From: JADFUS01 sp036653215
GTDB taxonomy: Bacteria > Bacteroidota > Bacteroidia > Bacteroidales > Rikenellaceae
Direction: 5' to 3'
NCBI GenBank assembly: GCA_036653215.1
Contig: JAVVUK010000021.1
Location: 1 to 21,342 of the forward strand
Length of the DNA stretch: 21,342 nt
The number at the start of each line of letters is the position of its first letter. The first letter of the stretch is position 1. The notes under the pieces were generated by a model that saw nothing but the letters and a program-made list of their open reading frames with translations, searched no databases and was not told the origin of the DNA. Below, in pieces: positions 1-7,000 of this stretch. A program made the translations under genes and the position numbers.

Positions 1-592
1 CGGCATCTTTCAACTCTTCAACAAGAGGATCGACAAATAGCTTTTGTTGCTTAGCACTGCAATTAGTATTTATTCGACAATGTTTTATGTTATTGTTATA
101 GAACACTTGTTTGAGGTAGTCGTCAACAAAGCGCATTCCCTCATCACTAAATAAGTCATGCCCTATTTCACTCTGAAAACGAGTATTATTTTTAAATAGG
201 TTTATGACTATAACAATCTTTGTTTTCACACCATTAGTCACTATCGAAGAGAGCTGCGTTGGAGTTATAGAAGCCGATTTTACAAATAGGTTTTTCGGAT
301 CTCCCAAATTTTCAAAGGTGGTGCAGCGAACTGCCGCTCCCGTATTTGAGAACACAGTTATATATAAGGTATCACAACCGCTACGTAACTTTTTGTCTAC
401 ATTATACTTTATGGTACGATATTCCACCTTCTTTGAAGAGATATCCATATAGACCGTCGATCGGTGTTTCGAGACATGGATAGCCTCTTTTTCAACCTCA
501 ACAGCCCTTTTTCTACCCTTGCGCTGAGGTTCTCCAGCAAAGAGAACTCCCACACAAAGCAATATAGATATTATAAGGATACTCTTTCTCAT
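1..592 (-). CDS. Unrecognised secreted or periplasmic protein, 3' end beyond window
   Basis: The minus strand is open from an ATG at 592-590 to the window edge, giving 197 codons with no stop, so the C-terminus is missing. The protein begins MRKSILIISILLCVGVLFAG, which looks like a Sec signal peptide (basic start, then about 15 hydrophobic residues). A basic stretch (QRKGRKR) follows, then a mixed alpha/beta-looking region with repeated Val/Ile strands (for example KTKIVIVINLF near residue 125) and three or four scattered cysteines. I do not recognise the family. Its ATG overlaps the TGA of ftsI as ATGA, so it is very probably translated by coupling at the end of the rsmH-ftsL-ftsI operon, the position where murE often lies. 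A role in the cell envelope is inferred from that context and the signal peptide only. Confidence 0.75.
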   Translation of the reverse strand, partial: MRKSILIISILLCVGVLFAGEPQRKGRKRAVEVEKEAIHVSKHRSTVYMDISSKKVEYRTIKYNVDKKLRSGCDTLYITVFSNTGAAVRCTTFENLGDPKNLFVKSASITPTQLSSIVTNGVKTKIVIVINLFKNNTRFQSEIGHDLFSDEGMRFVDDYLKQVFYNNNIKHCRINTNCSAKQQKLFVDPLVEELKDA

Positions 593-2976
593 CTTAACAC
601 AATTCTCACATAAGTGCCTTTTTGTACATTATCTCCTTTTTGTATGCTTTGGCTCATGACAATTCCTTTGCCAGAAACGCCAACCACAAAACCTTCTTTT
701 TCTAATATGCCAAGAGCATCTCGAAGTCCCATCCCCACAACGTTAGGCATCTTTCCTTCTTCTACGTTATAGTCTTTGAGAGAACTTAGAGGCTCGTCAC
801 CAAAGAGTTTAACATCGTCTTTGTCTATATCAAATTTGCTCAACACGTGTTTTATCTTGTCATAGTTTCCACGTGCAACAAACACCTCTTTGTTTATAGG
901 TTCAGGCTCTGGTGCTGTTTCCCCTTCAGGGAGATCCCTCGTTTTGACAGGAGGAAGACAACTCATTGTCCAATCTCCGCCCATTTTATACATCTTTTGT
1001 GATATCTCTCTAAAGGCAGGACCTGCAAGAGAACCTCCATAAGTTGTTCGATATGTGCCTTCCGGTTGGAAGGTTTCGATAGCAACGATACATGAATATT
1101 TAGGATTATCGGCAGGGAAATAACCACAGAATGTCGCAAGATATGACATACCTCCTCCTGCACCATAGCCTCCTTCTTTATAGATACGTGCAGTACCTGT
1201 CTTGCCAGCAATACGGAAATATGGATTTCCAATGCTTTTACCTGTTCCATACAAAACCACTCCCTCCAATGCCTGTTTCAACTTTGGCACAGTAGAAGGC
1301 TTACAGATGTTGTCGTTTAAGACTTCGGTATCATATTCTTTAAGGATCTCTCCGTTTTTCTCAACTCTTTTTATGAGGTGCGGAGCAACGAGTTTACCAT
1401 CGTTGGCAACAGCGTTATAGTACATCAATGTCCTTAAAGGAGTGAATTTTATACCATATCCATAAGCAAGGATCAGAGCATCCGTTTTTTTATTAGCATA
1501 AGGACCAGGATCTTCTCGATATGGAGCCACTTCACCATCTATACCAAGAAAAAATGGTTTTGTGATGCCCCTCTCTTTTATAAGTTCAACGTATTTGTCA
1601 GGCTCTCCCTCGAAATATCGCAACATAGCCTCAGCGAAGCCTATATTAGAGGATTTTTCAAAAGCAACTTGCAGAGTTACAGTTCCATAACCATGAGTAT
1701 CAGAAACCGGTCTACCGTAAAATAAACGTCTTCCGTTTCCTGTGTGTACCGTGTCTGTAAGTTCGGTAGGAGTATGGTCAAGAAGCTGCATCAAAGTCAT
1801 CAACTTAAGAGTTGATCCCGGCTCCACACACATCAACATACCAATACCATAGTTGTAATCCTCACGCAACTCTCCACTTTTTGTGAGTCCTAAATTTGAA
1901 AGGGCTTTTATCTCACCTGTTTTGACATCCATAACGATTATAGTACCACGTATGGCTTGACTCCCTGTGATTGCTTTTTTAAGAGCCGTATGAGCATAAT
2001 GCTGCATCCTCGCATCAAGCGTTGTAACAACATCAGCACCATCTACCGGAGCTACACATTCGGAAGCAACGGGAACCCATAAGTTTTTAGCAAAACGACG
2101 ACGCACATCTATTCCGTCTTTCCCACGCAAATATTCATCGAAAGAGAGTTCTATGCCGAATGCGTTTTTACCTGCAATAGTGTCGGGCATACGCCCCAAG
2201 ACACGACGTGCCATTTCTCCGTATATCCCCTCACGCATAATTGTCGTTCTGACAATTATACCACCAGAATATTTGCTGTTTCGGAAAATAGGAAGGGTAT
2301 CTATTGCCGCCAAAGTGACGCTTGTTATTGCCACACTACCGGGAATTATATTTTTCTCTGTCGCCGAACGCCCAACAGACTTACGTTTTTCTGCCTCTCT
2401 CTTCCAACTTTTAAAACGATTTATATATTCACCAGCCGAGACACTTGGATAAAGGCGGCTCATAGTTGTCGATATTTTCCTCAAATTTTCATCTGTCATA
2501 TCGCTATTACGAACAGTATTGAAGTCTATCGTAACTTTATGGATCGGTGTACTTTGAACGAGTATAGCACCATCACTCGACAATATACGCCCCCTTTGTG
2601 CAGGCAGAGGAGTGACATCTATATATTTTGCTTCTATGAGGGAACGCCACGCCTCGCCACGAGGACTTACTTGGATATATATGATACGAATCACGGCTAT
2701 GGTAAGCATAAAAACCACAACCCACATGATGGTTAAGACTGTCTTATCAGCGTGTTCACGCACCTTTTGTCTGTCTGGTTTGTGAAAATGACGTATATAC
2801 TCCATCTCTTTGGCTTTCTGGATGAACTCACGCTCTAATCGTTGTTTCTCCCTTGCTGCCTCACGTTGACGCTGCTCTTTACGTTGTTGGACACGCTCCG
2901 CCCTTGCTTGCCGCTCCTCCTCAGTGAGAGCTACACGCTTAATATTGTGTTGTTCCAAAGAGTCTTTATTGGTCAT
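589..2976 (-). CDS. ftsI: Division transpeptidase FtsI (PBP3-type, class B) with C-terminal PASTA domain
   Basis: This is a penicillin-binding transpeptidase that cross-links septal peptidoglycan in the periplasm. Seen in the 795 residues: a long, highly charged Arg/Glu/Gln-rich cytoplasmic tail (about 1-78, probably helical or coiled coil); one membrane segment (about 79-103); a PBP dimer/pedestal region (about 125-300); the transpeptidase domain with the three expected motifs (active-site S388-T-L-K391, S442-S-N444 and K592-T-G-T); and a PASTA domain starting near 742 (MPNVVGMGLRDAL). The PASTA tail and the rsmH-ftsL context mark it as the division enzyme rather than the elongation enzyme MrdA. 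It starts inside the end of ftsL (11-base overlap), and its stop overlaps the next start as ATGA. The cytoplasmic tail is longer than in proteobacterial FtsI. Confidence 0.95.
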   Translation of the reverse strand: MTNKDSLEQHNIKRVALTEEERQARAERVQQRKEQRQREAAREKQRLEREFIQKAKEMEYIRHFHKPDRQKVREHADKTVLTIMWVVVFMLTIAVIRIIYIQVSPRGEAWRSLIEAKYIDVTPLPAQRGRILSSDGAILVQSTPIHKVTIDFNTVRNSDMTDENLRKISTTMSRLYPSVSAGEYINRFKSWKREAEKRKSVGRSATEKNIIPGSVAITSVTLAAIDTLPIFRNSKYSGGIIVRTTIMREGIYGEMARRVLGRMPDTIAGKNAFGIELSFDEYLRGKDGIDVRRRFAKNLWVPVASECVAPVDGADVVTTLDARMQHYAHTALKKAITGSQAIRGTIIVMDVKTGEIKALSNLGLTKSGELREDYNYGIGMLMCVEPGSTLKLMTLMQLLDHTPTELTDTVHTGNGRRLFYGRPVSDTHGYGTVTLQVAFEKSSNIGFAEAMLRYFEGEPDKYVELIKERGITKPFFLGIDGEVAPYREDPGPYANKKTDALILAYGYGIKFTPLRTLMYYNAVANDGKLVAPHLIKRVEKNGEILKEYDTEVLNDNICKPSTVPKLKQALEGVVLYGTGKSIGNPYFRIAGKTGTARIYKEGGYGAGGGMSYLATFCGYFPADNPKYSCIVAIETFQPEGTYRTTYGGSLAGPAFREISQKMYKMGGDWTMSCLPPVKTRDLPEGETAPEPEPINKEVFVARGNYDKIKHVLSKFDIDKDDVKLFGDEPLSSLKDYNVEEGKMPNVVGMGLRDALGILEKEGFVVGVSGKGIVMSQSIQKGDNVQKGTYVRIVLR

Positions 2977-3316
2977 AGTATATCCTTTTTGGCGGTTTCA
3001 CATTTTCATAAAGAGGAATTCCACGTCGTTGCACCTCCTCTAAGATATAATCTTCACTTGTCTTTATTATATACTCTTTCCCAATTGTCATTTCCACGTT
3101 ATGTATCTTGTTACGTGTCTCATTGAGAGTGTTATACTCTTTATAAAGCTCTTTGGTCTTAAAATCTACACCTTCAAATATTATAAATATAAGGATCACA
3201 AGGAAAACAACTATTATGTGAGACGAAAAATACGCTTGTGTATTTTTGTTGTTCATCATAAAGAAGTTCCATATCCAACTACTTACGGACGAAAATGTAT
3301 TCGAAAAATCTTTCAT
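2966..3316 (-). CDS. ftsL: FtsL-like divisome protein
   Basis: A small bitopic membrane protein of 116 residues between rsmH and ftsI, the standard place for ftsL. It has a short cytoplasmic N-terminus, one membrane segment at about 33-50 (HIIVVFLVILIFIIF), then a roughly 65-residue extracytoplasmic part. That part starts with a helical Leu/Asn/Glu-rich stretch (ELYKEYNTLNETRNKIHNVE), as expected for the FtsL coiled coil that pairs with FtsB/DivIC and activates FtsW-FtsI. Sequence identity alone would not name it; size, topology and position do. It lies 21 bases downstream of rsmH and overlaps ftsI by 11 bases, so translation of the two is probably coupled. Confidence 0.8.
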   Translation of the reverse strand: MKDFSNTFSSVSSWIWNFFMMNNKNTQAYFSSHIIVVFLVILIFIIFEGVDFKTKELYKEYNTLNETRNKIHNVEMTIGKEYIIKTSEDYILEEVQRRGIPLYENVKPPKRIYYDQ

Positions 3317-3337
3317 TTATCTATAAATCAAATTAAG

Positions 3338-4252
3338 CTATTTGACATCTATTTTTGTAGCACCTCTCAGCTTTGCGCTTCTTGCTCTTGGGTTACGTTC
3401 TATCTCTTCTGCTGAAGGGGTTATAACTTTTTTATCGGGAGAGAACGACGATTTTATGTTTCCATAAAAATCTTTATCCGCCTCCGAAGTATGATTTCCA
3501 TTTTTAAGGTAACTCTTTACTATTCTATCTTCCAAAGAGTGGTATGTGATAATCGATATACGTCCATCACGCTTTAGCACCTTGCCACTTTGCTCAAGCA
3601 TCATCTTTAAAGCCTCAAGTTCGCCATTTACTTCTATGCGGATAGATTGGAATAACTTTGCTAAAAACTTGGTGTCTTCGTGTTGCTGTTTCACCACCGA
3701 CACTGCATCTATAAGCTCACGTGTTGTATTTATAGGACGTGCAGCAATAATGTCGTTTGCTATTTTCTGCGGATTTTTCAACTCTCCATAGTCACGTATA
3801 ACCTCCAATAGGCGAGTATGCTCATATCCATTTACCACATCTAAAGCCGAAAAAGACGCTTTACAATTCATTCTCATATCGAGTGGCGCATCGAAACGAA
3901 AGGAGAAACCCCTTTGTGCATCATCAAAATGGTGAGAAGAAACACCCAAATCAGCAATTATACCATCGACCTGTTCTATGCCGTAACTTCTTAAGACCCC
4001 TCTTAGATATTTAAAATTATTAGCAACAAAAACAATCCTCTTATCTTTTGGCAGGTTTACTTTTGCATCCGCATCTTGGTCGAAAGCAAGCAATAAACCC
4101 CTCGAAGAAAGACGGCTCAAAATCTCTTTTGTATGCCCACCACCACCAAAGGTTAAGTCGACATATATGCCATCGGGCTTTATAAAAAGGAGGTCAACGC
4201 TCTCTTTTAATAAAACAGATGAGTGATAAGACGAACAATCTTCTTGTACCAA
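3338..4252 (-). CDS. rsmH: 16S rRNA (cytosine1402-N4)-methyltransferase RsmH (MraW)
   Basis: An S-adenosylmethionine-dependent enzyme that N4-methylates C1402 in the 16S rRNA decoding centre. The 304 residues show the family hallmarks: HSSVLLKESVDLL near the N-terminus, the SAM-binding loop LTFGGGGHTKEIL (GGGGHT at 36-41), the ADLGVSSHHFD motif, RGFSFR with the following DMRM, and the C-terminal TYHSLEDRIVK and NPRARSAKLR motifs. No in-frame ATG exists near the N-terminus. The frame is open back to a TAA upstream, and the first usable start is TTG at 4252-4250, so a rare start codon is likely. It is the first gene of the operon continuing into ftsL and ftsI. mraZ, which commonly precedes it, is absent; a divergent gene starts 137 bases away. 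Confidence 0.95.
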   Translation of the reverse strand: MVQEDCSSYHSSVLLKESVDLLFIKPDGIYVDLTFGGGGHTKEILSRLSSRGLLLAFDQDADAKVNLPKDKRIVFVANNFKYLRGVLRSYGIEQVDGIIADLGVSSHHFDDAQRGFSFRFDAPLDMRMNCKASFSALDVVNGYEHTRLLEVIRDYGELKNPQKIANDIIAARPINTTRELIDAVSVVKQQHEDTKFLAKLFQSIRIEVNGELEALKMMLEQSGKVLKRDGRISIITYHSLEDRIVKSYLKNGNHTSEADKDFYGNIKSSFSPDKKVITPSAEEIERNPRARSAKLRGATKIDVK

Positions 4253-4305
4253 CGCTTTAATTTTTAAATATTTAATGAATTATATTGCCTCACAACTTTC
4301 AGAGA

Positions 4306-4313
4306 CAAATATA
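4306..4313 (-). promoter_or_regulatory. Promoter -7 element for rsmH-ftsL-ftsI
   Basis: On the minus strand the octamer TATATTTG matches the Bacteroidota -7 consensus TAnnTTTG and lies about 54 bases before the TTG start of rsmH. I do not see a clean TTTG at -33, so only this half is called. Confidence 0.55.
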
Positions 4314-4332
4314 CTATAATTTTATTGCTTTT

Positions 4333-4364
4333 TTTGCATAATTTTCATTTTTTTATTACTTTTA
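4333..4364 (+). promoter_or_regulatory. Probable promoter for glsA-glsB
   Basis: TTTG at 4333-4336 is followed after 20 bases by TACTTTTA at 4357-4364, one base off the Bacteroidota TTTG-N19-21-TAnnTTTG pattern. The glsA ATG follows 25 bases later. It faces away from the rsmH promoter, so this 137-base gap is a divergent control region. Confidence 0.45.
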
Positions 4365-4389
4365 TGCCGACGAAAAAATTGGAGACGTT

Positions 4390-5214
4390 ATGATAAGAGT
4401 CGATCTCTCAGAGATATTGAGGACAAAACAGCCTGAACTCTACCGCCGTATTCCCCGATTTTGCATACGTTGGATAGAAAAATTGATATGCCAAAAGCAG
4501 ATAAATAATGTTTTAGAGCGTTGTGGAGATAAACAAGGAGTTCCTTTTATAACTAGCACGTTAGACTACCTAAAGATAAAACGCACATCTGTTGGGATCG
4601 AAAAGCTACGCAAAGACGGACGTTACATATTTGCCTCCAACCATCCTTTAGGAGGATTGGATGGATTTTCTTTAGCTGAGAGCATAGAGGCATACTTTAG
4701 TAGCGTCAAACTCGTTGTTAATGATATATTGATGAGGTTAACGCCTGTTGCCAACATTTTTATTCCCATAAACAAACATGGCAAGCAAAGCGAAGAATAT
4801 GCCATAGGGATACGCAAAGGCTTTGATAGCAACACACAGATAGTATACTTCCCGGCAGGGTTGTGTTCACGCCTCATTGATGGGAAAGTGACAGACCCCA
4901 CGTGGCATAAGAACTTTATAAACAAGGCTATAGATAGTAAAAGAGACATAGTACCAACATTTGTAGATGACAAAAACTCAGCTTTTTTCTATCGATTTGC
5001 TCTTTTACGCAAACGTCTCAAAATAAAGGCAAACCTTGAGATGTTGCTCTTACCGAAAGAGCTTTTTAAGAAAGAGGGAAAAGGGAACATCGTAATTTAT
5101 TATGGAGAACCTATAACATACGAAAGACTCATTAACGAAGAGAGAAGTGCGGCTCAATGGGTCGATTATATTAGAAATGAATGTTATAAACTAAACCCCG
5201 CTAATAAAAAATAG
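4390..5214 (+). CDS. glsA: Lyso-glycine-lipid O-acyltransferase GlsA (PlsC-like)
   Basis: An acyltransferase of 274 residues from the lysophosphatidate-acyltransferase superfamily. The catalytic-type motif NHPLGGLDG (His85, Asp91) and the later FPAGLCSR motif (near 154) fit the OlsA/GlsA branch, where the His and Asp are separated by five residues in the NHPLGGLD form. In Bacteroides thetaiotaomicron, GlsA is established to add the second, O-linked acyl chain to an N-acyl-glycine made by GlsB, giving glycine lipids of the cell envelope. The gene is followed after 34 bases by a GlsB-type gene on the same strand, which strongly supports this reading over a general phospholipid acyltransferase. 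Many databases call this family putative hemolysin or 1-acyl-glycerol-3-phosphate acyltransferase. The substrate is inferred. Confidence 0.82.
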   Translation: MIRVDLSEILRTKQPELYRRIPRFCIRWIEKLICQKQINNVLERCGDKQGVPFITSTLDYLKIKRTSVGIEKLRKDGRYIFASNHPLGGLDGFSLAESIEAYFSSVKLVVNDILMRLTPVANIFIPINKHGKQSEEYAIGIRKGFDSNTQIVYFPAGLCSRLIDGKVTDPTWHKNFINKAIDSKRDIVPTFVDDKNSAFFYRFALLRKRLKIKANLEMLLLPKELFKKEGKGNIVIYYGEPITYERLINEERSAAQWVDYIRNECYKLNPANKK

Positions 5215-5248
5215 CGGCAATAACTTCACAAACTTAGAGAAGATAAAT

Positions 5249-6181
5249 ATGACAGAAAAAGAGCCTGTTATTCAACCTGTGCCTGTCAATAAAATCTTGG
5301 CGGAGCTACAAAAGGTAGGCAAAATTAGAACCACACAAAGAGGAGGAAACGACATATATATTATAGATTACCATACCTCTCCTCTTGTTATGCAAGAGAT
5401 AGGAAGACTTCGTGAAGAGACTTTCAGAGCTGCCGGAGGTGGCACAGGAAAGAGTGTTGACATAGACGAAGAAGACATGGCAGAAGACGGATACAAACAA
5501 CTCATAGTCTTCGACCCCGAAAGCAATGAGATCATCGGGGGGTATCGTTTTATAGTATGCTTTAATTCACACCCAAAGCACCTATCAACAGAACACTATT
5601 TTCATTTTTCAGAACGTTTCAGAGATGAATTTCTACCTAAAACGATAGAGCTCGGTCGCTCTTTTATACAACCCAAATATCAAGGTCGCAGCGGCAATAA
5701 GAAAAGCATCTATTCACTCGACAATCTGTGGGAAGGGTTGGGCTCATTGGTGTTATTATACCCACACGTGAACTACCTTTTTGGCAAGGTCACCATGTAT
5801 CTCGATTATAACGAAGAGGCTTGTGTTAAGCTATTTGCCTTTATGGGTAAATATTTCAAGGATAAAGACAACCTTGTCACCCCTATAAAATCAAGAAGGC
5901 TATTAACAAAAAAATATGATCTTTCAAATTTTATCCTCAGCGGCAACTTTGAGGATGATTATAAGATGGCATCAAAAGAGATAAAGTCTTTGGGAGAAAA
6001 TATACCTCCTATGTTTAACTTATATATGAACCTCTCACCAACGATGAGGATCTTTGGCTCTACACTAAATCCGGACTTCGGGGATGTGCAAGAGACGGGC
6101 ATTCTTGTCACCATCAGCGACATATACAAAGAGAAATATGTTAGATATGTGCTTGGAGGAAATGAAAATGAAGAGGTATAA
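5249..6181 (+). CDS. glsB: Glycine N-acyltransferase GlsB (OlsB-type GNAT, hemolysin-like)
   Basis: A 310-residue GNAT-fold protein of the OlsB/hemolysin-like family. Visible signatures are QEIGRLREETFRAAGGGTG near 50-68, IIGGYRFIV near 95-103, then ELGRSFIQPKYQGR near 137-150 followed by LWEGLGSLV; these are typical of acyl-ACP:amino acid N-acyltransferases. In Bacteroides, GlsB transfers a 3-hydroxy fatty acid to the amino group of glycine, the first step of glycine-lipid synthesis, and GlsA then acylates the hydroxyl. Here the two genes form a 34-base-spaced pair with glsA first. The amino-acid acceptor (glycine rather than ornithine) is inferred from the taxon and pairing, not read from the sequence. 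Confidence 0.82.
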   Translation: MTEKEPVIQPVPVNKILAELQKVGKIRTTQRGGNDIYIIDYHTSPLVMQEIGRLREETFRAAGGGTGKSVDIDEEDMAEDGYKQLIVFDPESNEIIGGYRFIVCFNSHPKHLSTEHYFHFSERFRDEFLPKTIELGRSFIQPKYQGRSGNKKSIYSLDNLWEGLGSLVLLYPHVNYLFGKVTMYLDYNEEACVKLFAFMGKYFKDKDNLVTPIKSRRLLTKKYDLSNFILSGNFEDDYKMASKEIKSLGENIPPMFNLYMNLSPTMRIFGSTLNPDFGDVQETGILVTISDIYKEKYVRYVLGGNENEEV

Positions 6182-6184
6182 TAG

Positions 6185-6210
6185 ATAGAAATATTCTATT
6201 ATTTTGTTTT
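6185..6210 (+). terminator. Weak AT-rich hairpin before a T-rich stretch, after glsB
   Basis: ATAGAA / TTCTAT form a six-pair stem with a three-base loop, followed by a run rich in T. It could end glsA-glsB transcripts inefficiently, but its pairing is all AT apart from one G-C, so read-through into rpmI is possible. The T-rich stretch also contains the -33 element of the next promoter. Confidence 0.3.
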
Positions 6211-6233
6211 AAATAAAATAATCTCTATATTTG
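6203..6233 (+). promoter_or_regulatory. Promoter for rpmI-rplT
   Basis: TTTG at 6203-6206, 19 bases, then TATATTTG at 6226-6233: a full match to the Bacteroidota TTTG-N19-21-TAnnTTTG promoter. The predicted start of transcription near 6240 leaves a leader of only about 24 bases before the rpmI ATG, too short for a structured leader of the kind found upstream of infC-rpmI-rplT in Firmicutes. Confidence 0.75.
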
Positions 6234-6263
6234 CAGACTGTTTAACAAAAAAAATTTACGGGA

Positions 6264-6455
6264 ATGCCAAAAATGAAAACTAAGTCGGGAGCAAAAAAGC
6301 GTTTCAAGCTTACCGGCAGTGGAAATGTTAAGATGAAACACGCTTTCAAAAGCCATATCTTAACAAAGAAAACAACAAAGCAAAAACGTAACCTTACTCA
6401 CAAAGCTATTGCTGATGGAGTTAACTTACGTGAAATTAAGTCAATGTTACATTAG
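6264..6455 (+). CDS. rpmI: 50S ribosomal protein L35 (bL35)
   Basis: A small, very basic protein of 63 residues that starts MPKMKTKSGAKKRFKLTGSG, the invariant opening of bL35, and ends with the KQKRNLTHKA and VNLREIKSML segments usual for the family. It is a structural protein of the large ribosomal subunit. It precedes rplT as in most bacteria, but the usual upstream infC (and thrS) is not here; glsB is. A strong Bacteroidota-type promoter lies about 30-60 bases before the ATG. Confidence 0.97.
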   Translation: MPKMKTKSGAKKRFKLTGSGNVKMKHAFKSHILTKKTTKQKRNLTHKAIADGVNLREIKSMLH

Positions 6456-6486
6456 TAGCAAGAAGACTTTATTTATTTATTAATTT

Positions 6487-6530
6487 GAGTACCTCAGCTA
6501 CTAAGTGTCACATTTGACCGCTGACTACTC
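6487..6530 (+). promoter_or_regulatory. Structured spacer RNA between rpmI and rplT
   Basis: GAGTACCTCAGC (6487-6498) can pair with GCTGACTACTC (6520-6530) apart from an asymmetric C/CC internal bulge. Inside that loop, GTCA (6507-6510) can pair with TGAC (6515-6518). The structure ends 16 bases before the rplT ATG and has no T-run after it, so it is not a terminator. Position and shape suggest translational control of rplT, possibly by L20 itself as is known in other phyla with other RNAs; that role is inference. Confidence 0.45.
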
Positions 6531-6546
6531 GTAACAACAAAAGATT

Positions 6547-6891
6547 ATGCCAAGATCGGTAAATGCGGTAGCATCTCGTGCCAGAAGGAAAAAAGTCCTA
6601 AAGATGGCAAAAGGCAATTTCGGTTCACGCAGAAACGTGTGGACAGTTGCCAAAAACACTGTTGAGAAAGGGTTAACCTATGCTTACAGAGACAGAAAAA
6701 ACAAAAAACGTGAATTTAGAGGTTTGTGGATACAACGTATCAACGCCGCAGTAAGAGTTTACGGAATGAATTACTCAGAATTTATGGGTAAGATCCACAA
6801 AAGCGGCATCGCTCTTAACCGTAAGGTTTTAGCTGACATCGCTTTAAACCATCCTCAAGCATTTGAGCAAATAGTAAAATCAGTTAAATAG
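6547..6891 (+). CDS. rplT: 50S ribosomal protein L20 (bL20)
   Basis: A basic protein of 114 residues opening MPRSVNAVASRARRKKVLKM, followed by AKGNFGSRRNVWTVAKN and FRGLWIQRINAAVR, which are unmistakable bL20 motifs. It binds 23S rRNA early in large-subunit assembly and in several bacteria represses its own mRNA. It is the last gene of a two-gene unit with rpmI, separated by 91 bases that contain a hairpin, and is followed at once by a strong terminator. Confidence 0.97.
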   Translation: MPRSVNAVASRARRKKVLKMAKGNFGSRRNVWTVAKNTVEKGLTYAYRDRKNKKREFRGLWIQRINAAVRVYGMNYSEFMGKIHKSGIALNRKVLADIALNHPQAFEQIVKSVK

Positions 6892-6892
6892 T

Positions 6893-6921
6893 AAAAAGGC
6901 TACCTTCGGGTAGCCTTTTTT
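6893..6921 (+). terminator. Rho-independent terminator after rplT
   Basis: A seven-pair GC-rich stem GGCTACC / GGTAGCC closed by the very stable TTCG tetraloop, flanked by five A upstream and six T downstream. It starts two bases after the rplT stop codon. Confidence 0.93.
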
Positions 6922-6974
6922 ATTGTTCGCAACAAACTGTTTAAATAAAAATAGTCAACGTCATATATTTTTTT

Positions 6975-6982
6975 TACCTTTG
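6975..6982 (+). promoter_or_regulatory. Promoter -7 element for pepE and the following operon
   Basis: TACCTTTG matches TAnnTTTG and lies 18 bases before the pepE ATG, immediately after an eight-T run. No clean TTTG is seen at the -33 position. It follows the rplT terminator, so a fresh promoter is expected here. Confidence 0.55.
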
Positions 6983-7000
6983 TAATGTAAAAAAATAATT

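Noticed and set aside
204..452. Open frame of 82 codons on the plus strand near the left edge
   Set aside because: It is antisense to the open minus-strand gene at 1-592, which has a signal peptide, a proper start and coupling to ftsI; the plus frame shows no recognisable features.
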